From NCBI GenBank assembly GCA_965197405.1, contig OZ240206.1, forward strand, positions 186,001-250,000: DNA of 64,000 nt. Direction: 5' to 3'. The stretch is from G965197405 sp965197405. Its GTDB lineage: Bacteria; Chloroflexota; Dehalococcoidia; Lucifugimonadales; JAGWBF01. The position numbers were made by a program, and so were the translations under genes. This document shows, one piece after another, positions 8,904-16,817 of the stretch (within the stretch, counting starts at the first letter, position 1; each line of letters starts with the position of its first letter). The notes under the pieces were generated by a model. It was not told the DNA's origin. It saw only the letters and a program-made list of their open reading frames with translations, and ran no database searches.

Positions 8904-9722
8904 GTGCAGGACATGCCGTATCTTGACGTAAACGGGGACCCTTTTCACTATGAATTAGACGACTTCGCCGACCCCTGGAAGCCCCACGGGGCGGTCCTGT
9001 TTCATCACGGCGCGGCGGGGACCCTGGACCGCTGGAGGGCCTGGGTGCCCACCATGTCCCGCTGGCGCCGGGTCGTCCGCTTCGATATGCGGGGCTATGG
9101 CGGGACGCCGCCCCCGCCGGGGCCAAGGTTCTCGCTGCCTCAGCTGGCTGCTGACGTGGCCGGAGTGATGGACGGCCTGGAGATAGACAAGGTGCACTTT
9201 GTGGGGGCTTCCGCCGGGGGCATAGTCGGCCTGAGATTCGCCCACGATTTCCCCCAACGGCTGAGCAGCCTTACCCTGGTGACGTCCACTCCCAAGCTGT
9301 CCCAGACGCGGATGAACGCGGAGGTCTGGCAACGCGTCCTGAAGGAGCAGGGAATCAGGGCGTGGCTCATGTCCGATGCCGAGAAGCGGTTTGGTCCCAA
9401 CGTAGACCCGGGCTTGCTGGACTGGTACGCAGAGGGGGGAACCAAGACCACGCCGGAGGTGGTGATAGCCCTCCAGGACTGCCTCTTCGGGGAGGACCTG
9501 ACGCCCCTGCTACCTCAAATCCAGGCCCCCACCCTCGTCCTGGCCGTCAGAGATGACGACATCACGCCTATGGAGGTGCAGCGGCTGATGGCCCGCCGAA
9601 TACCCGATGCCAGGCTGAAGACCTTCTCCGGCCTGGGCCACCAGATGGAGGTGGAGGCGCCCGACCTGCTGGCCCGCCACGTACTGCGCTTCATGGACCG
9701 GGTTGACGGCGCGCAGAGCTAG
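8904..9722 (+). CDS. alpha/beta hydrolase
   Basis: The 272-residue protein has the canonical alpha/beta-hydrolase fold. It shows an oxyanion region VLFHHGAAGT near residue 35, the nucleophile elbow VGASAGGIVG with Ser near 99, an acid region AVRDDDIT near 217 and the catalytic His in GLGHQME near 248. The GTG start at 8904 has AGGAG at 8886-8890. The ATG at 8913 (MPYLDVNG) is an equally likely start. Family members cleave esters, lactones or C-C bonds; substrate unknown. A DEDDh exonuclease follows 33 bp downstream on the same strand. Confidence 0.88.
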   Translation: MQDMPYLDVNGDPFHYELDDFADPWKPHGAVLFHHGAAGTLDRWRAWVPTMSRWRRVVRFDMRGYGGTPPPPGPRFSLPQLAADVAGVMDGLEIDKVHFVGASAGGIVGLRFAHDFPQRLSSLTLVTSTPKLSQTRMNAEVWQRVLKEQGIRAWLMSDAEKRFGPNVDPGLLDWYAEGGTKTTPEVVIALQDCLFGEDLTPLLPQIQAPTLVLAVRDDDITPMEVQRLMARRIPDARLKTFSGLGHQMEVEAPDLLARHVLRFMDRVDGAQS

Positions 9723-9755
9723 GACTCTATCCTCCCCGCTAGGACAATTGAATTG

Positions 9756-10403
9756 ATGGATCTGCGAAACGGTTATGCGGTAGTTGATCTCGAGATGACC
9801 GGTGTGGACTACCTCAGTGACTTGATTATCGAGATAGCAGTCGGGGTATTGCTGCCGGGCCAAGACCTGGTCACCGACCGCGTCCTGGTCAAGATAGACC
9901 GGCCCATCCCCAAGAGGATAATCAAGCTGACCGGAATTACCGATAGAGATTTGGCTTCTGGCGGAATCGTTATAGACGATGCCCTGGCTTGGTTCGTGGA
10001 GAGGACCTCCGGTCTACCACTGGTGGGACATAACATACTCCAGTCGGACCGGCCTTATTTGCTGGAAGCGGCACGCAGGCACGGCCATGCCGTCGAGGAA
10101 GGCCTATATCCGAAGTTGTGCATAGACGAGGCGGACGACCTGCCGGTCCAGCGTTTCATTGACACCGCCGGACTGTATAAAGGTTACAAGCTGGGCGAGT
10201 ACCAGCAGGCGGGAGAAAGTCATCAGACTTACGTGCAACGAGTCATCGCCCTGCGTGCCTATGGGCTGCACACCGGCCTGACAGCGGCCTGCGAGGACTT
10301 GGGCATCTCGACTTCCCGCATCCGCGCCCACCGGGCCGCCGGCGACGTGGTGCAAAACCAGAAGCTCTTCGAGAAACTGCTGAAGTTGAACCCGCCGGAA
10401 TGA
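9756..10403 (+). CDS. DEDDh-type 3'-5' exonuclease (DnaQ-like)
   Basis: About 215 residues from ATG 9756; a TTG sits one codon earlier. The three exonuclease motifs are present: Exo I VVDLEMTG with the paired Asp/Glu, Exo II in GHNILQSDRPYL, and Exo III AHRAAGD with His and Asp, typical of DEDDh enzymes that use two metal ions. The protein is single-domain, unlike polymerase-fused forms, so it could act in DNA proofreading or repair or in RNA trimming. Its last codons abut a remnant of an unrelated amidohydrolase gene. Confidence 0.85.
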   Translation: MDLRNGYAVVDLEMTGVDYLSDLIIEIAVGVLLPGQDLVTDRVLVKIDRPIPKRIIKLTGITDRDLASGGIVIDDALAWFVERTSGLPLVGHNILQSDRPYLLEAARRHGHAVEEGLYPKLCIDEADDLPVQRFIDTAGLYKGYKLGEYQQAGESHQTYVQRVIALRAYGLHTGLTAACEDLGISTSRIRAHRAAGDVVQNQKLFEKLLKLNPPE

Positions 10404-10410
10404 TAGAGCA

Positions 10411-10536
10411 GATGGGGACCCTTTGCAGGACATTGCCATATTGCAGTATACTGACCGCATCAAGCTGGTTATGAAGGAAGGAAAGGTGTACTCCAACCGG
10501 CTGGCAGGAGAAGTGCCGGAAGTGCTGCGAGGGTGA
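10411..10536 (+). pseudogene. C-terminal remnant of a metal-dependent amidohydrolase
   Basis: A 41-codon frame reads DGDPLQDIAILQ, then DRIKLVMKEGKVYSNRL and ends at the TGA at 10534-10536. This is the characteristic tail of imidazolonepropionase/dihydroorotase-like amidohydrolases, whose final beta-sandwich ends in a DPL-x-DI...IKLVMKDGKVY pattern. No upstream catalytic barrel exists: the preceding DNA encodes the exonuclease in another frame. It is best read as the relic left by a deletion or recombination that brought the exonuclease gene against the end of a lost amidohydrolase gene. Confidence 0.72.
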
Positions 10537-10613
10537 GCGCCCCAGGAGTACAGAGCCTCCCCCAAGCCAGGGATCGGAAGCGATTGAAAGTCTGCATCAT
10601 TCAGGAGGGAGTA

Positions 10614-11129
10614 ATGAGTCTCACCTGGGCCCCAAGCGTCGCCATGACCAAGGAAGAGATTGACAGCTTTCTGGAGCAGAAGCTGGTCGCTCGTCTCACC
10701 TCGATTCGCCCGGACGGTTATCCCCATTCAACACCATACTGGTACTTATGGGATGGGGAGGTCCTCTGGTTGGCTTTGGGGTCGGGCATACGCCCCAGGC
10801 AGCATATAAGGAACATGGAGCAGAACCCGAAGGTCTCCGTGGTCATAGACCGGGACGTGCGGCCAGAGCAAGGGGGCTTTCTCGACGCGCAGGGCGTGAC
10901 TATCCGTGGAACAGCCGAGCTATCGAGTGACGAAGCTCTCCAGCAGAAGATTGGGAGGCCCCTCGCGCGGAAATATCTTGCGGATGAGAGTGACGAGACC
11001 CTTGACGCGGTCCTGGAGGATGGGAAGCCTGGGAAGAACCGGGTCATCGTGAAGATCAAGCCGGAGAAGATTTCCGCGTGGGACTTCCGCAAGCTGGAAG
11101 GGTTGGGGGCGGGCTACTCAGGAGAGTAG
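10614..11129 (+). CDS. pyridoxamine 5'-phosphate oxidase (PPOX)-family flavoprotein
   Basis: The 171-residue split-barrel protein starts at ATG 10614 with AGGAGGG at 10603-10609. The longer frame back to 10533 would overlap the amidohydrolase relic and lacks such a site. Typical features are VARLTSIRPDGYPHSTPYWYL near residue 22 and PKVSVVIDRD near residue 70. Members bind FMN or F420 and reduce or oxidise diverse substrates; this one resembles the F420-dependent group more than true pyridoxal-phosphate synthases. The substrate is unknown. Confidence 0.85.
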   Translation: MSLTWAPSVAMTKEEIDSFLEQKLVARLTSIRPDGYPHSTPYWYLWDGEVLWLALGSGIRPRQHIRNMEQNPKVSVVIDRDVRPEQGGFLDAQGVTIRGTAELSSDEALQQKIGRPLARKYLADESDETLDAVLEDGKPGKNRVIVKIKPEKISAWDFRKLEGLGAGYSGE

Positions 11130-11180
11130 GCCGTAGGTCTTGGACCAAGACCCGGGACAGTCCTTTCTGGGATGTATGCC

Positions 11181-11222
11181 GCCAGGCCGGTGAAAGGCCA
11201 ACAACTCCTTCACCGGCCTGGC
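11181..11222. terminator. strong 14-bp hairpin between convergent PPOX genes
   Basis: A perfect inverted repeat, GCCAGGCCGGTGAA at 11181-11194 and its complement at 11209-11222, encloses a 14-nt loop. It lies between the + strand PPOX gene ending at 11129 and the convergent PPOX gene ending at 11322, where a bidirectional terminator would be expected. There is no long T-tract on either side. Confidence 0.55.
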
Positions 11223-11321
11223 AAACTTTAGCTTATCCAATCTCTGACAAGCCCTGATAACGCGGTTGATGGCGCGGCGGCCATCCCTGAGCGTACCGGA
11301 TTGGCCGAGCCCTGGGCATGA

Positions 11322-11894
11322 TTAGTCGTATGAGACGGGGCGAATCGGGCGGTTGGCCTTATTCTCAGAAATTTTCTCGGTGTCCCAGAGACGGGAGAAG
11401 TTTATAGCGCGGGGGCAGTGGGCGTAGGACTCCTCCACTTCTACTATGACGCCCTGCACATGCTTTGAGTTGTCGTCGGTCTCATACAAGGACAACTCCA
11501 CGTTCCGCTGGTCCAACTCGTCCTTGTCCACGAAGACGATTTTGCCGTTTACCCTAACGGTGTCGGTGAGGCCCGGGATGAGGAACAGCAAGCCGATATG
11601 GGGGTTGTCGTCCAGGTTCTGGTAAGACTGGAACAGCTTGTTGCCCGCCACGTCCGGGAACAGCAGGTGACGGTCGTCCAGGACCCGCACGAAGCCGGGC
11701 TTTCCCCCTTTGGGCGAGGCGTCGCATCCGCCTCCCGCGTTGCTGGTAGCCATCACCACGAAGGGCGCGTTGGCGATATACTCTTGGACATAAGGGGTCA
11801 AGAAATCCTTTATCTTTTTAACCGCTTTATCCACGGGGGGGCCGAAGGTTTCGGCAAAACGGTCCGGCTTCACTCTCTCACTGGTGGTCATCAT
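11322..11894 (-). CDS. PPOX-class FMN-binding protein (DR2398-like)
   Basis: The 190-residue protein has APFVVMATSNAGGGCDASPKGG near residue 42, LLFPDVAGNKLFQSYQNL near residue 76 and a C-terminal AHCPRAINFSRLW segment, a pattern of the PPOX subfamily related to Deinococcus DR2398. The conserved Cys-Asp-x-SPKG region is near the flavin phosphate. Two ATGs are adjacent (11894 and 11891), with AGGAGGC directly upstream, so the second may be used. It converges on the neighbouring PPOX gene. The physiological substrate is not evident. Confidence 0.87.
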   Translation of the reverse strand: MMTTSERVKPDRFAETFGPPVDKAVKKIKDFLTPYVQEYIANAPFVVMATSNAGGGCDASPKGGKPGFVRVLDDRHLLFPDVAGNKLFQSYQNLDDNPHIGLLFLIPGLTDTVRVNGKIVFVDKDELDQRNVELSLYETDDNSKHVQGVIVEVEESYAHCPRAINFSRLWDTEKISENKANRPIRPVSYD

Positions 11895-12086
11895 GCCTCC
11901 TCACGAAGTTGACTGCCATCATTCTACCCGCTTTGGCGTCAGAAAGTAAAGAAGTATCAATCTTTGCGCAAGTGTTTCCATTCAGGTGGTTGAGTTTCCT
12001 CTGCGTTGTCCCTCTCTGGCGACTGACTGCTACAGGCAGTCCACGCGCAACCCCGTTTATGTCATTACAATGAAAATAGACGCCGG

Positions 12087-12412
12087 ATTTCCCCACCGTC
12101 ACTCCCACGAAAGTGGGAGTCCAGGGACCGGGGGCTGTGGATACCCGTTCCCCGTTTTCACGGGGACCAGCTGCGCAGGTATGACGAAGGGTATTTTTGA
12201 TGGTAATACAGGTTCCCGCCGCGTGTCATTCCGAACGTAGCGAAGCGGAGTGAGGAATCTAAAGTGCAGGCTTACTCGAGAGCGTGGATTTTTAGATTCC
12301 TCGCTGCGCTCGGAATGACGTAAGAGGGGGCGCAGGCTATTTTCATGGTAATCGCCTATGGCCTTGCGAAGGCCAAGTAAGGAGATGAAAACCCTATTTT
12401 CATGGGAATGAC
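12087..12412. repeat. composite intergenic repeat block: B, A, then B-end sequence
   Basis: The gap 11895-12533 contains no supportable gene. It holds a family B hairpin unit at about 12092-12205 (CACGAAAGTGGGAGTCCAG), a complete family A palindrome at about 12225-12319 (GTCATTCCGAACGTAGCGAA to CTCGGAATGAC), and a family B terminal module at about 12343-12412 (CTATGGCCTTGCGAAGGCCA). Back-to-back packing of A inside B-like ends suggests nested insertion or co-mobilisation. Confidence 0.75.
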
Positions 12413-12533
12413 ACATTCGGCTGTCTCCGTTGCAAACCTCCCCCGATTCAGGGATAATATCCCCTGGACGGCGCGGCGAATATAGCCTGGAGTCCCCCCG
12501 GGGCCATGACCAATAGGAAAGAGGTGAGTGCGA

Positions 12534-12731
12534 GTGGCTGACGAACTCCCCATGAGCAAAGAGACCTTCCTGCGAATAGCTGAGGCATCGGGCCTGGACG
12601 TGAAGGACGAGGCCCACATGGAGGAGCTATATGCCTATCTCCAGGGAGTCCTTCCGGGCCTGAGAAAGGTTGACGAGCTCGACCTGACCAACGTGGAGCC
12701 GGCGACGGTCTACATCCCGCCCCAGGAGTAA
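12534..12731 (+). CDS. GatC/AtzG-like small amidase partner
   Basis: About 65 residues, beginning GTG at 12534 (MADELPMSKETFLRIAEASG), with GAGGTG 7 bases upstream; another GTG lies two codons earlier. It has two predicted helices, then a short tail LTNVEPATVYIPPQE that resembles the end of GatC, the small subunit of glutamyl-tRNA(Gln) amidotransferase (LdhVEP). The amidase gene follows after 5 bp. There is no gatB here, so the pair more resembles the AtzG-AtzE arrangement, in which a small GatC-like protein stabilises an amidase, than the tRNA-charging complex. That reading is inference. Confidence 0.72.
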   Translation: MADELPMSKETFLRIAEASGLDVKDEAHMEELYAYLQGVLPGLRKVDELDLTNVEPATVYIPPQE

Positions 12732-12736
12732 TAGCA

Positions 12737-14161
12737 ATGAGTAAGAATATGGACACTACGGAGCTCTGTTACCTCAGCGCCGGACAGCTCTCCCGCCTCA
12801 TTCAGAGCAAGGAGGTCTCCCCGGTGGAGGTGGTTGAAGCCCACCTCACCCGTATTGACGCCCTGGAACCCACCCTGAACTCTTTCATAACCCTGCTGCC
12901 CGACCAGGCCATGGCAGCCGCCCGCCGGGCGGAGCAGGACATACAGGCCGGCCAATACCGCGGCCCCCTCCACGGCATCCCCCTTGGGCTGAAGGACCTG
13001 TACTACGCCAGGGGTGTGCGGAACACGTCAGGCTCCAGGATATTCGACGACTTTGTACCGGACTTTGACTGCACCGTAGCCGCCAGGTTCAATGAGGCGG
13101 GGACCATACTGCTGGGGAAGCTGAACCTGCACCAGTTCGCCTTTGGCCCCACCGGCGAGAACCCGGACTACGGCCACATGCACAATCCCTGGAACCCCGA
13201 TCTCATAGCCGGCGGTTCCAGCGGAGGCTCAGGCTCCGCCGCCGCCGCCGGCGAGTGTACCCTGACTATGGGCACGGATACGGGGGGGTCCATCCGCATC
13301 CCCAGCGCTCTGTGCGGCCTGGCAGGACTCAAGCCCACCTATGGGCGTGTGAGCCGCCACGGGATTAGCGTCCTCTCCTGGTCTCTCGACCATCCCGGAC
13401 CCATGACTCGCACTGTGAAGGACTGTGCCCTGGTGATGAACGCCATCGCCGGGTACGACCCCAACGACCCTGCCTCGGCCAACGTTCCAGTGCCCGATTA
13501 TACCAGGGCCCTTACGGGCGACATCAAGGGCCTGCGTGTGGGCGTCCCCAAGGAGTATTTCGAGGTCCCCGTGGCCCCCCAGGTGGAGCAGTCGGTGCGC
13601 AGGGCCATTGACGTGCTGGGCGAACTGGGGGCCACCGTCACCGAGGTGTCATGGCCCATGTACCACTACGCCCCTGCGATTTCCAGCGCCATCTTGATGG
13701 CCGAAGCCGCCGCCTATCACAGCAGGCTGGTACGGGCGCGCGGCCCCCAGATAGCGCCGGCCGTGAGGCTCCGGATAGAGGCCGGGCTCTTCATCTCGGC
13801 TGCCGACTACGTTCAGGCCCAACAGGCCCGTACCCTCTTCGACCGCCAGAGCCGGGACATTTTCAACGATGTGGACATCCTTGCGGGGCCTATGGAACCC
13901 ATCACGGCCCACAAGATTGGCGCTACAGAGGTGCAGGTGGGGGATGTCACCGTAGGCTCGGTCCCCGCTCTTACCCAGTACACCAGGGCCTTCAACCTCA
14001 ACGGCTTCCCTGCCGCCACAGTGCCATGCGGCTTCTCCGACGAGGGGATGCCCATCGGCCTCCAGCTGGCGGGACGGCCTTTCGATGAGGAGACGGTGCT
14101 CCGGACGGCCCACGCTTACGAGCAGGCCACCGAATGGCACGGCCGGAGGCCGCCCCTGTAG
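12737..14161 (+). CDS. amidase-signature hydrolase (GatA/AtzE-like)
   Basis: The 474-residue protein belongs to the amidase signature family. The Ser-cisSer-Lys triad is intact: K86 in GLKDLYY, S161 in GGSSGGSGSA and nucleophile S185 in GTDTGGSIRIPS. The spacings match GatA. The C-terminal part ends FNLNGFPAATVPCG...GLQLAGRPFDE as usual. It follows the GatC/AtzG-like gene by 5 bp and is surely co-translated with it. Without gatB nearby it is more likely a catabolic amide, biuret or carbamoyl hydrolase than the tRNA enzyme. A second amidase lies at 25880-27280 without a small partner. Confidence 0.9.
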   Translation: MSKNMDTTELCYLSAGQLSRLIQSKEVSPVEVVEAHLTRIDALEPTLNSFITLLPDQAMAAARRAEQDIQAGQYRGPLHGIPLGLKDLYYARGVRNTSGSRIFDDFVPDFDCTVAARFNEAGTILLGKLNLHQFAFGPTGENPDYGHMHNPWNPDLIAGGSSGGSGSAAAAGECTLTMGTDTGGSIRIPSALCGLAGLKPTYGRVSRHGISVLSWSLDHPGPMTRTVKDCALVMNAIAGYDPNDPASANVPVPDYTRALTGDIKGLRVGVPKEYFEVPVAPQVEQSVRRAIDVLGELGATVTEVSWPMYHYAPAISSAILMAEAAAYHSRLVRARGPQIAPAVRLRIEAGLFISAADYVQAQQARTLFDRQSRDIFNDVDILAGPMEPITAHKIGATEVQVGDVTVGSVPALTQYTRAFNLNGFPAATVPCGFSDEGMPIGLQLAGRPFDEETVLRTAHAYEQATEWHGRRPPL

Positions 14162-14213
14162 GGAGTTGCCCTGTGCCAGGTCTTCGGGCAGGCCCTTTGG
14201 TCGCTATACCTGT

Positions 14214-15053
14214 CTACAGCACCTGCCAGTAACGGCGGCCCTCCACCCGGATTACCCTGCCGAAGTGGTCTTCCGGCTTGAAGTGGCCCGCCGCGACTAT
14301 GAAGTCTTCCCGCTCGGCCCGCTCCAGCATGGCCTCACGGCTCCTTTGACCCAACTCCCTGTCTATGTCGGCCCGAGAGCACCATCCCGGCTCCTGCACC
14401 TGGACCTTGCTGTGAAGCACGTCACCCACCACCACGCCCTTCTGTCCCTGGGAGCTGATAATTACGTTGATGTGTCCCGGCGTGTGACCCGGTGTAGGTA
14501 CGGTGCTAATTTCCGGCGTGATGGTGTGCTCTCCCTCGATTAGCTCCATGACGCCGAGCCCCTCCAGGGGGACCACGCTGTCTCTTACGTAGGGTGCGGT
14601 CTCCAGCACCGCCGGCTCGGTGAAGTGCTCCCAGTCGTCCCTGGGTACCAGGTATTTGGCGCGAGGGAAGGTGGCCCTAGGCTGGCCGCCCTCCAGGGTG
14701 ATGTTCCAGCCCACGTGGTCCGCGTGCAGGTGGGTATGAACGACGGAGACCACGTCCTCGGGGCTGACGCCCTGGAGCTTTAGCTGGTCCAGCAGGTCGC
14801 CGCGCCGGTTGCCCCGGGTGGGATGTGGACCCGGCCCCATGCCGGTGTCTACCAGGACTATCCGGCCCTGGGAGCGAAGGGCAAACAGGCCGTAGTAGAG
14901 CTGGAGGTGGCCGTTTTCCAGGTGGTCCTGCTTGTAGGGTTCCCAGGCGTCTTGGGATACCCCCGGAAAGAACTCGGTGGGATCATAGGGGGGCGGGACC
15001 ATATCTATCATTGCCAAGACCTCGACGTTGCCTATGGCGACCCGGTCTGTCAT
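14214..15053 (-). CDS. MBL-fold metallo-hydrolase (lactonase-like)
   Basis: The 279-residue protein has the dinuclear zinc motif HTHLHADH at residues 106-113, VDTGMG near 69, PGHTPGHINV near 187, GDVLHS near 209 and a late AAGHF. This set and order are typical of the N-acyl-homoserine-lactonase/MBL hydrolase branch. The protein is cytoplasmic, with no signal peptide. It is convergent with the amidase, 52 bp apart. The substrate (lactone, ester or phosphotriester) is not determinable here. Confidence 0.88.
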   Translation of the reverse strand: MTDRVAIGNVEVLAMIDMVPPPYDPTEFFPGVSQDAWEPYKQDHLENGHLQLYYGLFALRSQGRIVLVDTGMGPGPHPTRGNRRGDLLDQLKLQGVSPEDVVSVVHTHLHADHVGWNITLEGGQPRATFPRAKYLVPRDDWEHFTEPAVLETAPYVRDSVVPLEGLGVMELIEGEHTITPEISTVPTPGHTPGHINVIISSQGQKGVVVGDVLHSKVQVQEPGWCSRADIDRELGQRSREAMLERAEREDFIVAAGHFKPEDHFGRVIRVEGRRYWQVL

Positions 15054-15099
15054 GGCTCTTCCCCTCCTGATGTTTTGCGGTCTTTAGAGGCAGTTTCCA

Positions 15100-15245
15100 A
15101 AAGTGTTGCCTTAGGGCCTCCTCTCCCTTGACGGGAGAGGATTGAGGTGAGGGTGATGAGTGTTACGTCAAGAGCACGACGACCGAGAAAGCAATCAACT
15201 CCCCCTCATCCTAACCTTCTCCCACCAGGGGAGAAGGCACTCTGG
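15100..15245. repeat. dispersed repeat, family C copy 1
   Basis: Two hairpin modules are present: CTCTCCCTTGACGGGAGAGG at 15121-15140, and CTTCTCCCACCAGGGGAGAAG near 15215-15235, joined by CCCCCTCATCCTAACC. A second family C copy lies near 59.9 kb, and a fragment (CCCTCTCCCGCAGAGTGGAGAGG) near 15.83 kb. Confidence 0.65.
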
Positions 15246-15264
15246 AAACACTCTTTTAGCTTCG

Positions 15265-15777
15265 TCAGTATTGTACGAGGGAGAAGATGTCGTAGCCCTG
15301 GAGGCGTTTCCTGCCCTCCAGCCCGGTAAGCTCTATTATGAGAGCCATGCCGTTCACTCGGCCCCCCGCCCTCTCCACCAGCTGGGCTGCGGCAGCCAGG
15401 GTGCCCCCGGTAGCCAGGAGGTCATCCACTATCAACACCTCCTGCCCCGGCGTGATGTCGTCCTCGTGTATCTCTACCACGTTGGTGCCGTACTCCAGCG
15501 AGTAGTCCGCTTTCAGAGTCCTGGCCGGGAGCTTCCCTTCCTTTCGAGCAAGGACCAGGGGCTTTCCCATCTTGTAGGCCAGAAGCGGTCCGAAGAGAAA
15601 GCCCCGGGCCTCCATTCCCACAATCGCGTCTATTCCGCTTCCGGCATACCGTTCTGAAAGACAGTCAATGACGTACTTGAAGGCGGCCGGGTCCTTTAGC
15701 AGGGGCGTGATGTCCCTGAACATAATTCCAGGCGTGGGAAAGTCCGGTATCTCTCTGATGTAGGGTTTCAAGTCCAT
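15265..15777 (-). CDS. apt: adenine phosphoribosyltransferase
   Basis: This 170-residue purine-salvage enzyme converts adenine and PRPP to AMP. It shows the N-terminal IREIPDFPTPGIMFRDITPLL signature of bacterial Apt, the EARGFLFGP loop near residue 64, and the PRPP-binding VLIVDDLLATGGTL near residue 123. The start chosen is ATG 15777 (MDLKPYI), with AGAGGGA just upstream. A longer frame from TTG 15798 adds seven residues that include that ribosome-binding site. Length matches the family. It is probably monocistronic, flanked by repeats. Confidence 0.95.
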   Translation of the reverse strand: MDLKPYIREIPDFPTPGIMFRDITPLLKDPAAFKYVIDCLSERYAGSGIDAIVGMEARGFLFGPLLAYKMGKPLVLARKEGKLPARTLKADYSLEYGTNVVEIHEDDITPGQEVLIVDDLLATGGTLAAAAQLVERAGGRVNGMALIIELTGLEGRKRLQGYDIFSLVQY

Positions 15778-16051
15778 CCCCGTCCCTCTATCCGTCAAGT
15801 TCGTCCGGCCCCGCGTCAGGGAAAACTCCCCCTCTCCCGCAGAGTGGAGAGGGGACTTCGCAATCGTCCCGGGTCAGGCTTTAGCCATGCTGGGCTTGGC
15901 TAATCCTTGAAAACTGAAAGACCCTGGCCCCTGCATACCTGGTTAAAGCAGGCCCTTTGCAGTCCGCGATTTGCAGTGTAGTGGAGCCGGTGAGTGCAGT
16001 CAAGCGCCCTGTGCTGTTTGTGCAGGTTAGTAAAGGCAGGTCCCGCCGCGA

Positions 16052-16312
16052 GTCATTCCGAGCGGAGCCCTTCGGCTGCGCTCAGGATAAACTGCGCGGA
16101 GTGAGGAATCTCAAGCGTAGGTTTATTCGAGAGCATAGATTTTTAGATTCCTCGCTGCGCTCTGAATGACATGAGAGGCACTCGGGACCGCTATGGCCCT
16201 GCCGGCCATGCATGAGGATGAAAATGGCGGCTGTACTCCCCCACCGCCACTCATGCCTGCGCATGTCCGCACACGGACAGGTGGGAAAGACAGACGGGTA
16301 TTCTCATGACAG
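16052..16312. repeat. composite repeat: family A copy 3 followed by family B unit
   Basis: The family A palindrome covers about 16052-16170 (GTCATTCCGAGCGGAGCCC to GCGCTCTGAATGAC) and carries an extra internal segment, CTTCGGCTGCGCTCAGG. The family B-like unit follows at about 16188-16312 (TATGGCCCTGCCGGCCATGC, ATGAAAATGGC, ending GGTATTCTCATG). The gap 15778-16360 otherwise shows no gene. Confidence 0.7.
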
Positions 16313-16360
16313 TTAAGATACACAAAAGTCAGGGGTGTGGTGCAGGTGGCGTCGCGGGGG

Positions 16361-16600
16361 TCACTTGAAGTAGTTGTAGTTCTTGGCGATGTAGCTATGC
16401 CACTGGCTGGGCACGGAGTATTCGTAGAAGATGGCCGTCACGGGGCACACAGGCTCGCAGGCGCCGCAGTCTATACACTCGGAGGGGTCTATGTAGTACA
16501 TATCATCCGCTTCGCTGCTGTGGATACAGTCCACAGGGCATACGTCTGTGCAGGTCCCGTCTTTGACTCCGACGCAGGGTTCTGTAATTATGAAGGTCAC
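16361..16600 (-). CDS. 7Fe-type ferredoxin (3Fe-4S/4Fe-4S)
   Basis: The 79-residue form starts at GTG 16600 (MTFIITEPC), the normal N-terminus of FdxA-type ferredoxins; a longer frame from ATG 16636 adds 12 atypical residues. Cysteines at 9, 17, 21, 25, 42, 45, 48 and 52 follow C-x7-C-x3-CP and CIDCGACEPVCP. This predicts one [3Fe-4S] and one [4Fe-4S] cluster, with C25 non-ligating. It is a small cytoplasmic electron carrier. Upstream lies an AT-rich control region with TTGACA and an inverted repeat. Confidence 0.93.
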   Translation of the reverse strand: MTFIITEPCVGVKDGTCTDVCPVDCIHSSEADDMYYIDPSECIDCGACEPVCPVTAIFYEYSVPSQWHSYIAKNYNYFK

Positions 16601-16682
16601 TGCCGGCCCCCGCTTCCTTCCCCAACATCCGCTCATGGTTCTGGGAAGAGAGAAATAGCCTCCCCGCTGATATTGTCAACTA

Positions 16683-16739
16683 TTCTGAGTCCAAACTATC
16701 GGTGCTGTCAAGAGATATTAATTGATGTATTGTATCAAT
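16683..16739 (-). promoter_or_regulatory. ferredoxin upstream control region with ATTGAT-N7-ATCAAT dyad
   Basis: On the minus strand a TTGACA box (complement of 16706-16711) is preceded by the inverted repeat ATTGAT/ATCAAT (16721-16726 and 16734-16739). A -10 at the right spacing is weak (TCAGAA or CAGAAT), as expected of an activated promoter. The words TACAATA and TC(T/C)CTTGACAGCA recur upstream of the MFS gene at 18197. Confidence 0.45.
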
Positions 16740-16817
16740 AATTTTGTGGAAACCGGAGGATTTGCGCCCTTCCTAACAATAGTGGCGTTGCATGAAGCGG
16801 CGTCAATAGCCCCAGTC

